Assembly: GCA_003697105.1 (NCBI GenBank) | Contig: RFFQ01000057.1 | Location: 1-48,309 of the forward strand | Direction: 5' to 3' | Source: Gemmatimonadota bacterium | GTDB lineage: Bacteria; 4572-55; J002 | DNA: 48,309 bases | Part shown: in pieces, positions 25,822-34,592 of the stretch | Layout: each line of letters starts with the position of its first letter | Position numbering within the stretch: position 1 is the first letter of the stretch | Translations under genes and position numbers: made by a program | The notes under the pieces: generated by a model | What the model was told of the DNA's origin: nothing | What the model saw: the letters and a program-made list of their open reading frames with translations, nothing else | The model's database searches: none

Positions 25822-27573
25822 TTATTTGAAGGGTAAAAGTACTTTTTTTCCGAAGGTTTCATTGAGTTTTTCCCGGATAGCGCTCGCCGTGGGGAGTTCC
25901 AGAATATCTTCCATGAGTCTCCAAGCGTCGATAAAGGAGATTAACCGGATCGTGCGCTTGATCAGCGGTATGGTGAATGGGCTGACACTCAGTTCGTCCA
26001 CGTCCAACCCCCTTAGCGCGATAGCGGCTAGCGGATCACTGGCCATTTCCCCACACACACCGACCCAAATACCATGTTTATGGGCATTATGAACCACCCG
26101 CCGAATCAGGCGCAGTACTGCTGGATGCAACGGAGCGTACATGTACGCGATCCGTTCGTTGCGGCGATCCACCGAAAGGGTGTATTGAATCAGATCGTTG
26201 GTACCGATGCTGAAGAAATCAACTTCTGTTGCTAATTGGTCGGAGATGAGCGCCGCTGAGGGGACTTCGATCATCACCCCAATTTCAATGGAATCATTCA
26301 CCGGAATACCTTCTTGTTGTAATTCCTCCCGAATCTCCTGAATCAATGCTTTTGCTTGTTGGACTTCTTCTATATTGGAGACCATCGGGAACATGATTCG
26401 CAACGTACCGCACGTGCTGGCACGAAGCAATGCCCGCAGTTGAGTGCGAAAAATATCCTGCCGTTGCAGGCATAGCCGGATTCCCCGGCATCCTAAATCG
26501 GGATTGAGTTCGCGAGGAAATTCCAATGGCGAGATGAATTTGTCGCCGCCTAAATCAATGGTGCGGATCGTTGCTGGATACGGGCTGATCTCACGCAAAA
26601 CCGTTGAATAGGCTTCTACTTGTTCCGCTTCTGAGGGTAAGTCTGAGCGGTTCATAAACAAAAATTCTGTCCGGTAGAGTCCCACCCCGTTTGCCCCGTA
26701 TTGCCGGGCAGCGTTGACTTCCTCGTGAAGTTCAATGTTGGCAGCCAGTTCAATGCGGTATCCGTCCGTTGTTTCCGCGGGGTATGTACGCAACGCCGCT
26801 AATCCTTCTTCAAATATTTTATATTCATTCTGTTTTTTACGATACATTTCAATTTCTTCTTCATTGGGATTAACGATCACGGTACCGGTGGTACCATCCA
26901 AAATCAGGACATTACCGGTTTGCATTTGGTGGGTCACGTTCGGAACACCCACAACCGCCGGAATGGCGAGCGCCCGAGCCAGAATTGCCGTATGGGAGGT
27001 TTGGCTCCCAATTTCGGTGATAAAACCTGTGACGTGCCGCTGCTGGGAATAGGCGGCATCAGAAGGCGAAATATCGTGTGCCACCAAAATCATCTCTTCT
27101 TCCATTTGATCCAGCGCACTGGAGTAGCGCTGTCCTTGCAGATGGGTTATCACCCGGCGTGCCACATCATACAGGTCGCTTTTGCGCTCCCGAAAAAAGG
27201 CGTTATCCATCTGCTCGAATTGGAGGAGCATCTCTTTGACTCGTTTTCCAAAGACATGCCGGATATTCAGCTTTTCTTCACGGACGATCTCGATCACTTC
27301 ATCCACCAGCATTGGGTCTTTTAAAAACTGGAGGTGCGCATCAAAAATAGAGGCGAGATCCTGCCCCAAGCCAGAATGTACCTGATCGCGGAATCGTTTC
27401 AATTCTTCTGATGAGGATTGTAACGCCCGGCGAAATTGCTTGATATTTATCTCGACTTCCGCTTCGGAAATGGACTGTGCCGGGACGGTTAACTCAGCAA
27501 CATCCAATAAAAAGGCTTTGCCGATGGTGATACCGGGTGATGCCGGTATGCCCTGAAAAGTTAAACGCTTCAT
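25822..27573 (-). CDS. ptsI: Phosphoenolpyruvate-protein phosphotransferase (PTS enzyme I)
   Basis: 583 residues from the ATG at 27573; a TTG at 27588 would add five residues, and neither has a clear ribosome binding site. Enzyme I marks: N-terminal FQGIPASPGITIGKAFLL, the phospho-histidine His194 in TEIGSQTSHTAILARA, the PEP-binding barrel (GVGLYRTEFLFM, FFSIGTNDLIQYTL, AVDR-like SVDRRNERI) and the catalytic Cys in GVCGEMASDP. Full length. It passes phosphate from PEP to HPr; neither HPr nor any EII component is in the window, so this may serve a regulatory or a distant PTS. It heads a string with nucleotidyltransferase and DUF2851. Confidence 0.93.
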   Translation of the reverse strand: MKRLTFQGIPASPGITIGKAFLLDVAELTVPAQSISEAEVEINIKQFRRALQSSSEELKRFRDQVHSGLGQDLASIFDAHLQFLKDPMLVDEVIEIVREEKLNIRHVFGKRVKEMLLQFEQMDNAFFRERKSDLYDVARRVITHLQGQRYSSALDQMEEEMILVAHDISPSDAAYSQQRHVTGFITEIGSQTSHTAILARALAIPAVVGVPNVTHQMQTGNVLILDGTTGTVIVNPNEEEIEMYRKKQNEYKIFEEGLAALRTYPAETTDGYRIELAANIELHEEVNAARQYGANGVGLYRTEFLFMNRSDLPSEAEQVEAYSTVLREISPYPATIRTIDLGGDKFISPLEFPRELNPDLGCRGIRLCLQRQDIFRTQLRALLRASTCGTLRIMFPMVSNIEEVQQAKALIQEIREELQQEGIPVNDSIEIGVMIEVPSAALISDQLATEVDFFSIGTNDLIQYTLSVDRRNERIAYMYAPLHPAVLRLIRRVVHNAHKHGIWVGVCGEMASDPLAAIALRGLDVDELSVSPFTIPLIKRTIRLISFIDAWRLMEDILELPTASAIREKLNETFGKKVLLPFK

Positions 27574-27622
27574 GCTGTTTTCACACAAAAAAGGCTAAAA
27601 AAGACGTCTAAAAGGTGCGCCC

Positions 27623-27651
27623 AACATAGGAATCCGGCGCACATTCGTCAA
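27623..27651 (-). promoter_or_regulatory. Promoter and operator-like palindrome upstream of ptsI
   Basis: On the - strand, TTGACG (27651-27646), a 17-base spacer, and TATGTT (27628-27623). An inverted repeat GTGCGCC (27615-27621) / GGCGCAC (27636-27642) is centred on the -10 box, a position where a bound repressor would block RNA polymerase. Confidence 0.6.
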
Positions 27652-27677
27652 GTTCTTTTTCGATTCCGAGTTAGAAC

Positions 27678-27709
27678 AGAAAACCCCCAACCGGAAATCG
27701 GGTTGAGGG
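27678..27709 (-). terminator. Terminator after glgA
   Basis: On the - strand, CCCTCAACC pairs with GGTTGGGGG (arms at 27709-27700 and 27692-27684), followed by TTTTCTGTT. It separates the glgA transcript from the ptsI promoter. Confidence 0.72.
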
Positions 27710-27738
27710 CTTCTGGTAAAGGCTGTCCACAGAATCTC

Positions 27739-29196
27739 TCAACCCGTTTTCCGGTTGCGTTGCGCCTGTTCATACAAGTAGATGTATTTTTTGGCGGCAA
27801 CTTCCCACGAGAAATCTTGTGCCATACCATTTCGCATAATTGTCTGCCACGTGTCTTTATCTTGGTAATACTTCAAGGCTCGGAAGATCGCTCGCATCAT
27901 GGCTGGCGCGGTGTAGGCATCAAAGACAAATCCGGTACCGGTCTTACCATCAAAATCCTTGATGGTATCTGCCAAACCGCCCGTGCGCCGGACAATCGGT
28001 ACCGTGCCATATTTTAAGCCGTAGAGTTGGGTCAAGCCGCAGGGTTCATAACGGCTGGGGATAAGCAACATATCCGTGCCAGCGGCAATCTGGTGCGCCA
28101 ATTCTTCGTTAAAACCAAGCCACAAGCCAATTTTGTGAGGAAACGTTTGTGCCGCTACCCGAAAAAACTCCTCATAGCGATACTCGCCGCTACCTAAAAT
28201 CACAAATTGCAAATCTTGTTGTACCAGATTAAACATTGCCTCAACCAGAATATCAAACCCTTTTTGGGTTACTAAGCGAGAGACAATGCCAATGACCGGG
28301 ATGTTTTCGTCGTAGGTGAGCCCCATCCGTTTCAGCAATGCTTTTTTATTCCGGTATTTACCGGCTAGCTGTTGGGGGGTATAATGATAATGAATCAGCG
28401 GGTCGGTTGCGGGATCCCATATTGTGTAGTCTATGCCGTTTACGACACCATAAACATCCTGAGCACGCGCACTCAGCAGACCTTCTAATCCGTGCCCGTA
28501 CTCTGCCGTTTGAATTTCAACGGCGTAACGTTCACTAACTGTATTGATAATGTCCGCATAGACCAAACCCGCTTTCAGCATAGAGAATGACCCGTAAAAT
28601 TCCAATGTTCCCCCGGGATGACCCTCGTGCTGCGGGAGTTCGGCATGATAAATCAATCCTTTATCAAAGCGTCCTTGATACCCAATGTTATGAATAGTCA
28701 TTAAGGTAGCAGTGTTACCAAAACAGTTCCGATCCCAGGCGTAATTATGCGCGAGGTAGGCTGGAATTAAGCCGGTTTGCCAATCGTTGCAATGAATAAC
28801 ATCCGGTTGCCAGCCTTGCCGTTGAATGGTTTCCAAAACGGCACGGGAGAAAAGAATGAAGCGTTCCCCTTCATCGGGGTCATTGGTGTAAATGGCGTTC
28901 CGGTGGAAATAGTAGGGGGCATCAATAAAGTAAATATTGACATTTGCGCCGGGGATTTTCCCGACCTGCACGCTAAAATATACCTGACGATCCCCCATAC
29001 TGACCGGGATATCTTGCAACCACTCCACAGGATAAATGCCGTGATCGTAGCAGTGAATCATGTTATAGAGTGGCATAAATACGTCCACTTGATGCCCTTC
29101 TGCCGCCACGGCTTTCGGGAGTACCCCGGCAACATCGGCGAGTCCGCCGGTTTTAGCAAATGGTACAATTTCACTTGCTGCAAAAATGATATGCAT
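27739..29196 (-). CDS. glgA: Glycogen synthase (ADP-glucose type, GT5)
   Basis: 485 residues, close to the usual 477. N-terminal HIIFAASEIVPFAKTGGLADV contains the KTGGL nucleotide-sugar loop. The middle has VIHCNDWQTGLIPAYL and HNIGYQGRF, and the C-terminal domain has GIVSRLVTQKGFDIL and the donor-site SRYEPCGLTQLYGLKYG, then RRTGGLADTI. It extends alpha-1,4-glucan chains from ADP-glucose in the cytoplasm. It starts 19 bases after the NTPase-TPR gene and is the last gene of that string. The nearby nucleotidyltransferase could in principle supply a nucleotide sugar, but it lacks a clear GlgC signature. Confidence 0.94.
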   Translation of the reverse strand: MHIIFAASEIVPFAKTGGLADVAGVLPKAVAAEGHQVDVFMPLYNMIHCYDHGIYPVEWLQDIPVSMGDRQVYFSVQVGKIPGANVNIYFIDAPYYFHRNAIYTNDPDEGERFILFSRAVLETIQRQGWQPDVIHCNDWQTGLIPAYLAHNYAWDRNCFGNTATLMTIHNIGYQGRFDKGLIYHAELPQHEGHPGGTLEFYGSFSMLKAGLVYADIINTVSERYAVEIQTAEYGHGLEGLLSARAQDVYGVVNGIDYTIWDPATDPLIHYHYTPQQLAGKYRNKKALLKRMGLTYDENIPVIGIVSRLVTQKGFDILVEAMFNLVQQDLQFVILGSGEYRYEEFFRVAAQTFPHKIGLWLGFNEELAHQIAAGTDMLLIPSRYEPCGLTQLYGLKYGTVPIVRRTGGLADTIKDFDGKTGTGFVFDAYTAPAMMRAIFRALKYYQDKDTWQTIMRNGMAQDFSWEVAAKKYIYLYEQAQRNRKTG

Positions 29197-29215
29197 CGCA
29201 GATAATCCTTAGTTG

Positions 29216-31342
29216 TTATTGGTTTACGCGGGCGATAGCTTCCCAGTGTTCCACCGCTTTTGCATTTTCACCGCGCTTTTCAAACACTAAAGTTAAGTTA
29301 TAGTGGGCACTGGATAAATTGCTATTGGCTTCAATGGCTCGCCGGAAGTGGTACTCGGCTTCATCCAATCGTCCTTGATTGTATAGCAGACCGCCTAAAC
29401 TGTTGTGCGCTTCGGCATAATTCGGATTCAGTTCAATAGCTCGCTGAAATTCCCGTTCGGCATCATCTAGGGAGTAAATCTGATATTGTGCCAGCACTTG
29501 ATATACTTTGCCTAAATTCAGATGTGCGCGTGGATTTTTCTGATCCACTTCAATCGCTTTGCGGTATTCCGCAACTGCTTCTTGATATTTACCGGTTTGG
29601 TAGAGTAACACGCCTAAACTGAGATGTGCTAGGGCAAAATCGGGGTCGATCCGGATGGCTTGTCGATATTGATGTTCCGCTTCCTTAAACCGCCGGCGGT
29701 CTTTTAAGAAGAAGCCGTAAGTGGTTCGGGCCCGCACATCCGAGGGGTTGATCATAAACGTAACCTGTTTGTATTCTTCTTCTGCCTCTTCATATCGTTT
29801 TAGCCGGTGATATAAGCGTGCTAGGCTGTAATGTGCGTCGGCGTAATTGGGAAACTGATCGATGGCGGTCTGAAACGCTTTTTCGGCTTCTTCATACCGT
29901 TCTTGTTTGTACAAAAATTTGCCCCAGTTGTAATATGCTTCCGCTTTATTCCGCCGGTATATCTCGTTATTTTCTTTACCGGCTTCATTTTCAGGGCGAT
30001 ACTGCGCTAAAATTTTATGATATTCTTCTTCTGCCGCTTCAAACATACCCGCCTCTGCCAGTAACACTGCCATATCATAATGGGTGGAAGTAAAATTGGG
30101 GTTGATCTCCATAATTCGGGCGTTTAAATCCCGGGTTAGTTTGGCTTTTTTACGATGGTAGAGCCGGGTTGACATATTCAGTAACGAGGGGTACAATTCA
30201 ACCTGATACTCCGGCTTTTTGGTAAGTTTCAGGAGCAATTGGGCTACACTTTCGATGTAATCATCCACATTGCCTTTACCCTCCAAAAAGAGGTCGTATG
30301 CCAGCAATTTTTCGTGCGAGCGCCGGGCAATTTCCCGTTCCACAAGTGATTGAATTCCATTTTCAATGCGCTGATCTTTATCGCGGAGATGTCCTTCACT
30401 AATGATGTGAGTCAATGCTTTAACAAGATAGATGTAAGGCTCGACTCCGCATTGGCGCAAAATGCTCAAGGCTTCAATTACCCGCCGTTCCCAGTAATCG
30501 CTGGAAAAATAGACTTCATCCCACATTCGTCCAATGCGGCGCGCGTATTCTTTTGCATCATCCGCCGTGAGCAAATGCCGCCGTTCCTGATGCTTGATGG
30601 CAAAAAACCGGACGAGCGAACTGAATGTACCATCATGGACTTCAATAATCTGATCCCGGACTTTTTTATCAATTTCCATCTGATCCAGATGTTGTGCGAG
30701 GTTTTCGATCAGGTGTTCTGTTTCCTTAGCAGTGAGTGGCGGCAGGGTAATCCGTTCAAACTGCTCAAAGACACTGGCATCCATGCCCACATGTTTTAAG
30801 TATTTAAATTCCTCCACGTGGATTGTGATGATGACAAAAAATTCTGGTAGCTCTGAGGCTTCCTCAAAAAATTCAATAGTTTTTTTTAACCGAGTGGTTT
30901 CGTCGGAGAAATTTGCCGTGGTATCGGCGAGTTCGGTGGTGAGTTCTTCATTGGCTTGCCGCCGCGAGAAATCATCGATGAACAAAATCACCCGTTTTGC
31001 CCGGAATATCTCTCCCGGCAAATTGGTGGGAACTTGTACCCCTTCGTTCGAGAGTAAAATCACACTTTGCCGGTCATGATCCAGCTCGCGGATCAGTTCA
31101 ACGGCGGCGCGTGTTCTGCCGGAACCGGAATTCCCTTCAATAATGACTTTTTGGCGGTTGAGGGTAATCGCGGCGATGTCCCGCTTGACGTATGGGATCA
31201 AATCCGCAATGGGATTCCGGATACGTTGGTGTAAATCCCAAGTGGTTGTCACTTCATACGGGAAAATAAGCGACGTTGAGGTTGTTTCTTTTACCGAACG
31301 GGGTTTACCATTGGTATGGTGCGCGTTGCGTTTTGCCAACAT
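29216..31342 (-). CDS. P-loop NTPase fused to C-terminal TPR array (STAND-like)
   Basis: 708 residues, no signal peptide, so cytoplasmic. Residues about 60-260 form a P-loop domain: Walker A-like GNSGSGRT at 70-77, where the invariant Lys is Arg, and Walker B VILFIDDF at about 115-122. A helical linker follows (about 260-400). Residues about 410-705 are about seven TPRs (YYNWGKFLYKQERYEEAEKA, HLSLGVLLYQTGKYQEAVAEY, HNSLGGLLYNQGRLDEAEYHF). The order (NTPase, linker, protein-interaction repeats) is that of STAND signalling ATPases, but no effector domain is recognised at the N-terminus. It sits 19 bases after a parvulin lipoprotein gene and 19 bases before glgA. Its function is unknown. Confidence 0.8.
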   Translation of the reverse strand: MLAKRNAHHTNGKPRSVKETTSTSLIFPYEVTTTWDLHQRIRNPIADLIPYVKRDIAAITLNRQKVIIEGNSGSGRTRAAVELIRELDHDRQSVILLSNEGVQVPTNLPGEIFRAKRVILFIDDFSRRQANEELTTELADTTANFSDETTRLKKTIEFFEEASELPEFFVIITIHVEEFKYLKHVGMDASVFEQFERITLPPLTAKETEHLIENLAQHLDQMEIDKKVRDQIIEVHDGTFSSLVRFFAIKHQERRHLLTADDAKEYARRIGRMWDEVYFSSDYWERRVIEALSILRQCGVEPYIYLVKALTHIISEGHLRDKDQRIENGIQSLVEREIARRSHEKLLAYDLFLEGKGNVDDYIESVAQLLLKLTKKPEYQVELYPSLLNMSTRLYHRKKAKLTRDLNARIMEINPNFTSTHYDMAVLLAEAGMFEAAEEEYHKILAQYRPENEAGKENNEIYRRNKAEAYYNWGKFLYKQERYEEAEKAFQTAIDQFPNYADAHYSLARLYHRLKRYEEAEEEYKQVTFMINPSDVRARTTYGFFLKDRRRFKEAEHQYRQAIRIDPDFALAHLSLGVLLYQTGKYQEAVAEYRKAIEVDQKNPRAHLNLGKVYQVLAQYQIYSLDDAEREFQRAIELNPNYAEAHNSLGGLLYNQGRLDEAEYHFRRAIEANSNLSSAHYNLTLVFEKRGENAKAVEHWEAIARVNQ

Positions 31343-31361
31343 GGGGTATCACTTTTTTTTA

Positions 31362-32213
31362 TCAGCGAATTTTATCGTAATCAATTGTCACCTTCGCTTT
31401 GGTGCGCAATTCATTCAGATAGTTGGAGAGGACTTCGTGATATTTCTCGTTTGCCAGTTGCTCTTTTAGTTCGGCTTTGATGTCTTCAAACTGTCGCAGG
31501 CTACCGGCTTCCTGAATATCCACCACTTTGATGAGATGGATACCAAAATCGGTTTCAATTGGCGGGGCAAGTTCCCCAGCTTGCAGTTGAAAAGCACGTT
31601 CGGCGATTTCGGGTGAGATTTCCCAATCTTCCGTGATATAACCAAAATCCTGCCCATCGTAGTCACGCATGACCTGATCAAAATCAGCGCCTTGTTTGAT
31701 CTTATCATAGACTTTTTGGGCGGTTTCCAGATCAAAAAAGCTCATGCCCAACACATGCGCTTCGCGTTGTTCTCGCCGGTATTCCGCTGGGTGTGTTTCG
31801 TAGTAGTCTCGTAGCTCGGCGTCGCTCACGTGTACTTGAGATTCCACGTTTAGCCGTAAAATTTCGGTAGAAAGCACATACTGTTCAACTTCCCGAATTT
31901 GCCGAGCAATTTCGGGGTCTTTATCCAAACCTAACCGGATCGCTTCTTGAAATAGGAGTTCCGTCTCAACCCACTCATTCACTATATCTTTGCGCACATC
32001 TAAGGGGAGTTCCGGGTTGGAGAGATACGTTTCAAACTCATCGGTGGTCAGCGCAACATCATTGACTTTTGCCACGATTTTTTCCGGTGGAATTTGTTTT
32101 CCGTCCGTTTTTGTCCCGTTAGGGTTTCCGGAGCAACCCGCGGTGAACAAACTTAGTGCGGCTACCGTCCAGATGATACCCCGTGATAGTTTCCAATGGG
32201 CAGGATTCATCAT
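31362..32213 (-). CDS. Parvulin-type peptidyl-prolyl isomerase, lipoprotein
   Basis: 283 residues with a lipoprotein signal: hydrophobic stretch then lipobox FTAGC, with Cys27 as the acylation site. The N-terminal SurA/PrsA-like chaperone part ([40 protein letters not shown]) is followed by one PpiC domain ([38 protein letters not shown]-type end as [13 protein letters not shown]). The catalytic part is somewhat shortened ([13 protein letters not shown] replaces the usual GGDLGW segment), so isomerase activity may be reduced. Likely a periplasmic folding factor for outer-membrane proteins. Its ATGA overlap with the upstream parvulin gene implies translational coupling. Confidence 0.87.
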   Translation of the reverse strand: MMNPAHWKLSRGIIWTVAALSLFTAGCSGNPNGTKTDGKQIPPEKIVAKVNDVALTTDEFETYLSNPELPLDVRKDIVNEWVETELLFQEAIRLGLDKDPEIARQIREVEQYVLSTEILRLNVESQVHVSDAELRDYYETHPAEYRREQREAHVLGMSFFDLETAQKVYDKIKQGADFDQVMRDYDGQDFGYITEDWEISPEIAERAFQLQAGELAPPIETDFGIHLIKVVDIQEAGSLRQFEDIKAELKEQLANEKYHEVLSNYLNELRTKAKVTIDYDKIR

Positions 32214-33967
32214 TCACCTTTTCCCTGAGTTAGGGCTTGTTGTTGCCGGGATTGGAATTTCGCGCAATAATCTGCAAATACGCGAATGTTTTCATCATCC
32301 AACGCTAAATCGTACTTGGATTTAAGGTCTTCGACAAAGTTATTAATAAATTGATTTGATTTAATTTGTGCTAAGCGGGAACGGAGCGTCGTTTCCATTT
32401 TTTCAAAGGGTTCGAGTTCCACGTGACGGCGTTCTTCCACTTTGATGAGATGGTAGCCGAATTGTGTTTTGACCGGAGGGCTGATTTCGCCTTCTTCCAA
32501 CGAAAATGCCATTTCCTGAAACGGTGCGACCATCATCCCCCAGCTAAAAAAGCCTAAATCTCCGCCGCGTTGCCCGGAACCGGGGTCTTGGGAGTAGGTT
32601 TTTGCCAGTTCGGCGAAATCAGCACCACCGCTCAGTTGTGTCATCAAATCCTGTGCCTCGGCTTCCGTATCCACCAGAATGTGACGGGCACGGATTTGCA
32701 ACCGGTTTTTTTCGTAAAACTCGTGGAGTTCTTCATCACTGATTTTCAAATCTGCGGTTTGCAACGCGGTACGGCGAGCTTCTTGTACCATTGCTTGTTC
32801 GTAGGCGGCACGGACTTGTCGCTGAACCCAGGCATCGTTTTGCAATTTCTTTTTGCGAGCAACGGTCTCCATCAGGGGTTCTTCCAATAGATGGATCAGG
32901 TAAGACCGCCGGTTTTCGTAAGTATCTTTCGCTCCAATTGGGCGGTAACTTCGATTAAATTCCGAGCCGTAAATGGTATCAACTCCGGCAATGACCGCCA
33001 ATTTTGCCTCATCTTCTATTTGGCGGATATCATCTACTTTCAATAGACCGTCATCAATCGTTACGTTCATTTCGGCGATCCAGCGATTCATCATTTCCGC
33101 GCGTTTGGTTTCTTCTTTTTCGGTCCGGAGTTCGCGCTCAATACGGCGTTTCGCACGCTCAAACGGGGTCACTTTTGCCTCTCGTTTATCCTCTAACCGG
33201 AGGATCGCATAACCGTTTTTTGTTTCAACCGGTTCGCTCAGCTCCCCTTTGTTTTGTAGCGCAAATCCGGCGGGGATAATTTCAGCGTATTGGGTCATAT
33301 CTCGCCGAATCCAACCTAACGCACCTCCGCGCGGCGCGCTGCGTTTATCCAGAGATTTATTTTGGGCGAGGGTTTTAAAATCACTGCCATTGCGCAGCTC
33401 ATTCAAAATGGATTGCGCTTCGGCTTCGGTTTTGACCAGAATTTGGCTTAATTTGATTTGCGCTGGTATGGAATACCGCTTTTCCACATTTGCATCGTAG
33501 TGCGCGCGGATTTCCTCTGGAGTCGGTTGGGAGGGGGATTTGATGTAAAGGTCTTCCAGCCGGTCGATCAGGGCTTTTCGTTCAGCTTGTTCCACTTTGC
33601 GATTGACCGACGGCGATTTGCCGAGTTTCATCTCCTCCGCATAGAACAGAAGGGCACGTTGGGAAATCTCGTTATTGAGATTCCGTTTATGTTGCTTTAC
33701 ATCCGGTACCAGCAACTGTTGGGCACGGTCTCCCCAGCCCCGAAAACGGTTGAGATAGTCATCAATGGTAAACATGGTCTGATTGCTGCGAATCAGGGGG
33801 CGGCGTAAATCTGCCTCTGAAATTTGATCTCGAAAGGTATCGGTTAGGGTATGTTGAGTTGCCGGTGCGGGAACGTCCGCCGTATTTTTATCACACTGAA
33901 TAAAGAGAACTAAACTACTGATAATGATCACAATGGGTAAGAGCGTCAAGGGATGGAATTTCATCAT
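32210..33967 (-). CDS. Two-domain parvulin-type peptidyl-prolyl isomerase (SurA-like)
   Basis: 585 residues with an N-terminal hydrophobic segment ending in LFIQC, a probable though imperfect lipobox (Cys25). It contains two full PpiC domains: residues about 170-270 ([44 protein letters not shown]) and about 425-525 ([42 protein letters not shown]), with SurA-like helical regions before and between them. It is a periplasmic chaperone/isomerase for outer-membrane protein assembly, fitting a genome with many barrels and T9SS cargos. It is 23 bases downstream of a receiver-domain gene and overlaps the next parvulin gene by 4 bases. Confidence 0.9.
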   Translation of the reverse strand: MMKFHPLTLLPIVIIISSLVLFIQCDKNTADVPAPATQHTLTDTFRDQISEADLRRPLIRSNQTMFTIDDYLNRFRGWGDRAQQLLVPDVKQHKRNLNNEISQRALLFYAEEMKLGKSPSVNRKVEQAERKALIDRLEDLYIKSPSQPTPEEIRAHYDANVEKRYSIPAQIKLSQILVKTEAEAQSILNELRNGSDFKTLAQNKSLDKRSAPRGGALGWIRRDMTQYAEIIPAGFALQNKGELSEPVETKNGYAILRLEDKREAKVTPFERAKRRIERELRTEKEETKRAEMMNRWIAEMNVTIDDGLLKVDDIRQIEDEAKLAVIAGVDTIYGSEFNRSYRPIGAKDTYENRRSYLIHLLEEPLMETVARKKKLQNDAWVQRQVRAAYEQAMVQEARRTALQTADLKISDEELHEFYEKNRLQIRARHILVDTEAEAQDLMTQLSGGADFAELAKTYSQDPGSGQRGGDLGFFSWGMMVAPFQEMAFSLEEGEISPPVKTQFGYHLIKVEERRHVELEPFEKMETTLRSRLAQIKSNQFINNFVEDLKSKYDLALDDENIRVFADYCAKFQSRQQQALTQGKGE

Positions 33968-33990
33968 AATCTTGTGTATTTCTCCTGAAC

Positions 33991-34374
33991 TTAATTTTGA
34001 GATAATTGATCGCTTATTGCCCGTACACGTGCCAGTAATTTGCGAGGGCTGAATGGTTTTTGTAAAAATTCATCTGCGCCGGATTCATAGGCGTGTTGTT
34101 CTTCAATCCGCTCTCCGCGTGCGGTTAAAATCATAATATAGGCGGATTTTGTCTCCGGTTGAGCTTTCAAACGCTTACAGACCTCATAGCCGTTGATTTC
34201 GGGGATCATCACATCCAGTAAAATCAACTGGGGCAATTCTTGGGTTGCAATGTCAAGTGCTTCCTGCCCGGAATAGGCAATCAGTACTTCATAGCCTTCG
34301 TTCCGCAATAAAAATTCCACGGATCGGGTGATAAACGGTTCATCATCCACAACTAATACTTTTTTTATCATCAT
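33991..34374 (-). CDS. Single-domain response regulator (receiver)
   Basis: 127 residues. Acidic pocket Asp10-Asp11, phospho-acceptor Asp54 ([16 protein letters not shown]), Thr in MILTARGE, Lys in FLQKPFSP. No output domain. It is the first gene of the string that continues with the parvulins. Its kinase is not in the window. An inverted repeat CGAAAC (34390-34395) / GTTTCG (34404-34409) lies just upstream. Confidence 0.92.
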   Translation of the reverse strand: MMIKKVLVVDDEPFITRSVEFLLRNEGYEVLIAYSGQEALDIATQELPQLILLDVMIPEINGYEVCKRLKAQPETKSAYIMILTARGERIEEQHAYESGADEFLQKPFSPRKLLARVRAISDQLSQN

Positions 34375-34462
34375 GTTATCACTCGATTCCGAAACGGAAC
34401 AGTGTTTCGCTTGATGTGATGGGAATGCCCTGAAGTCCTACGCTGTTGGGTCGAATTTTGCG

Positions 34463-34492
34463 TTGACTTTTTTGAAGCGGTTATGCTATACT
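34463..34492 (+). promoter_or_regulatory. Sigma-70-type promoter for selA
   Basis: TTGACT (34463-34468), an 18-base spacer, and TATACT (34487-34492), giving a start near 34499. This lies past the ATG at 34497, so that longer selA start cannot be used from this promoter. The rest of 34375-34592 holds no recognisable gene. Confidence 0.75.
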
Positions 34493-34592
34493 GGCAATGC
34501 GTGGGACAAATAGCCCGAACTTATTGATATTGCTGTTAATATTAAGGTACGGAAAAGAGGATTGTCAAGCTATTTTTCAGGAGTCGTTACCG

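Noticed and set aside
34375-34500. tRNA-Sec or other small RNA near selA
   Set aside because: No cloverleaf or tRNA 3' end can be made out; only a short CGAAAC/GTTTCG inverted repeat and the promoter are present.
34497-34592. Longer selA starting at ATG 34497
   Set aside because: The promoter at 34463-34492 places the transcript start at about 34499, and the GTG at 34593 has a good AGGAG and gives the normal SelA length.
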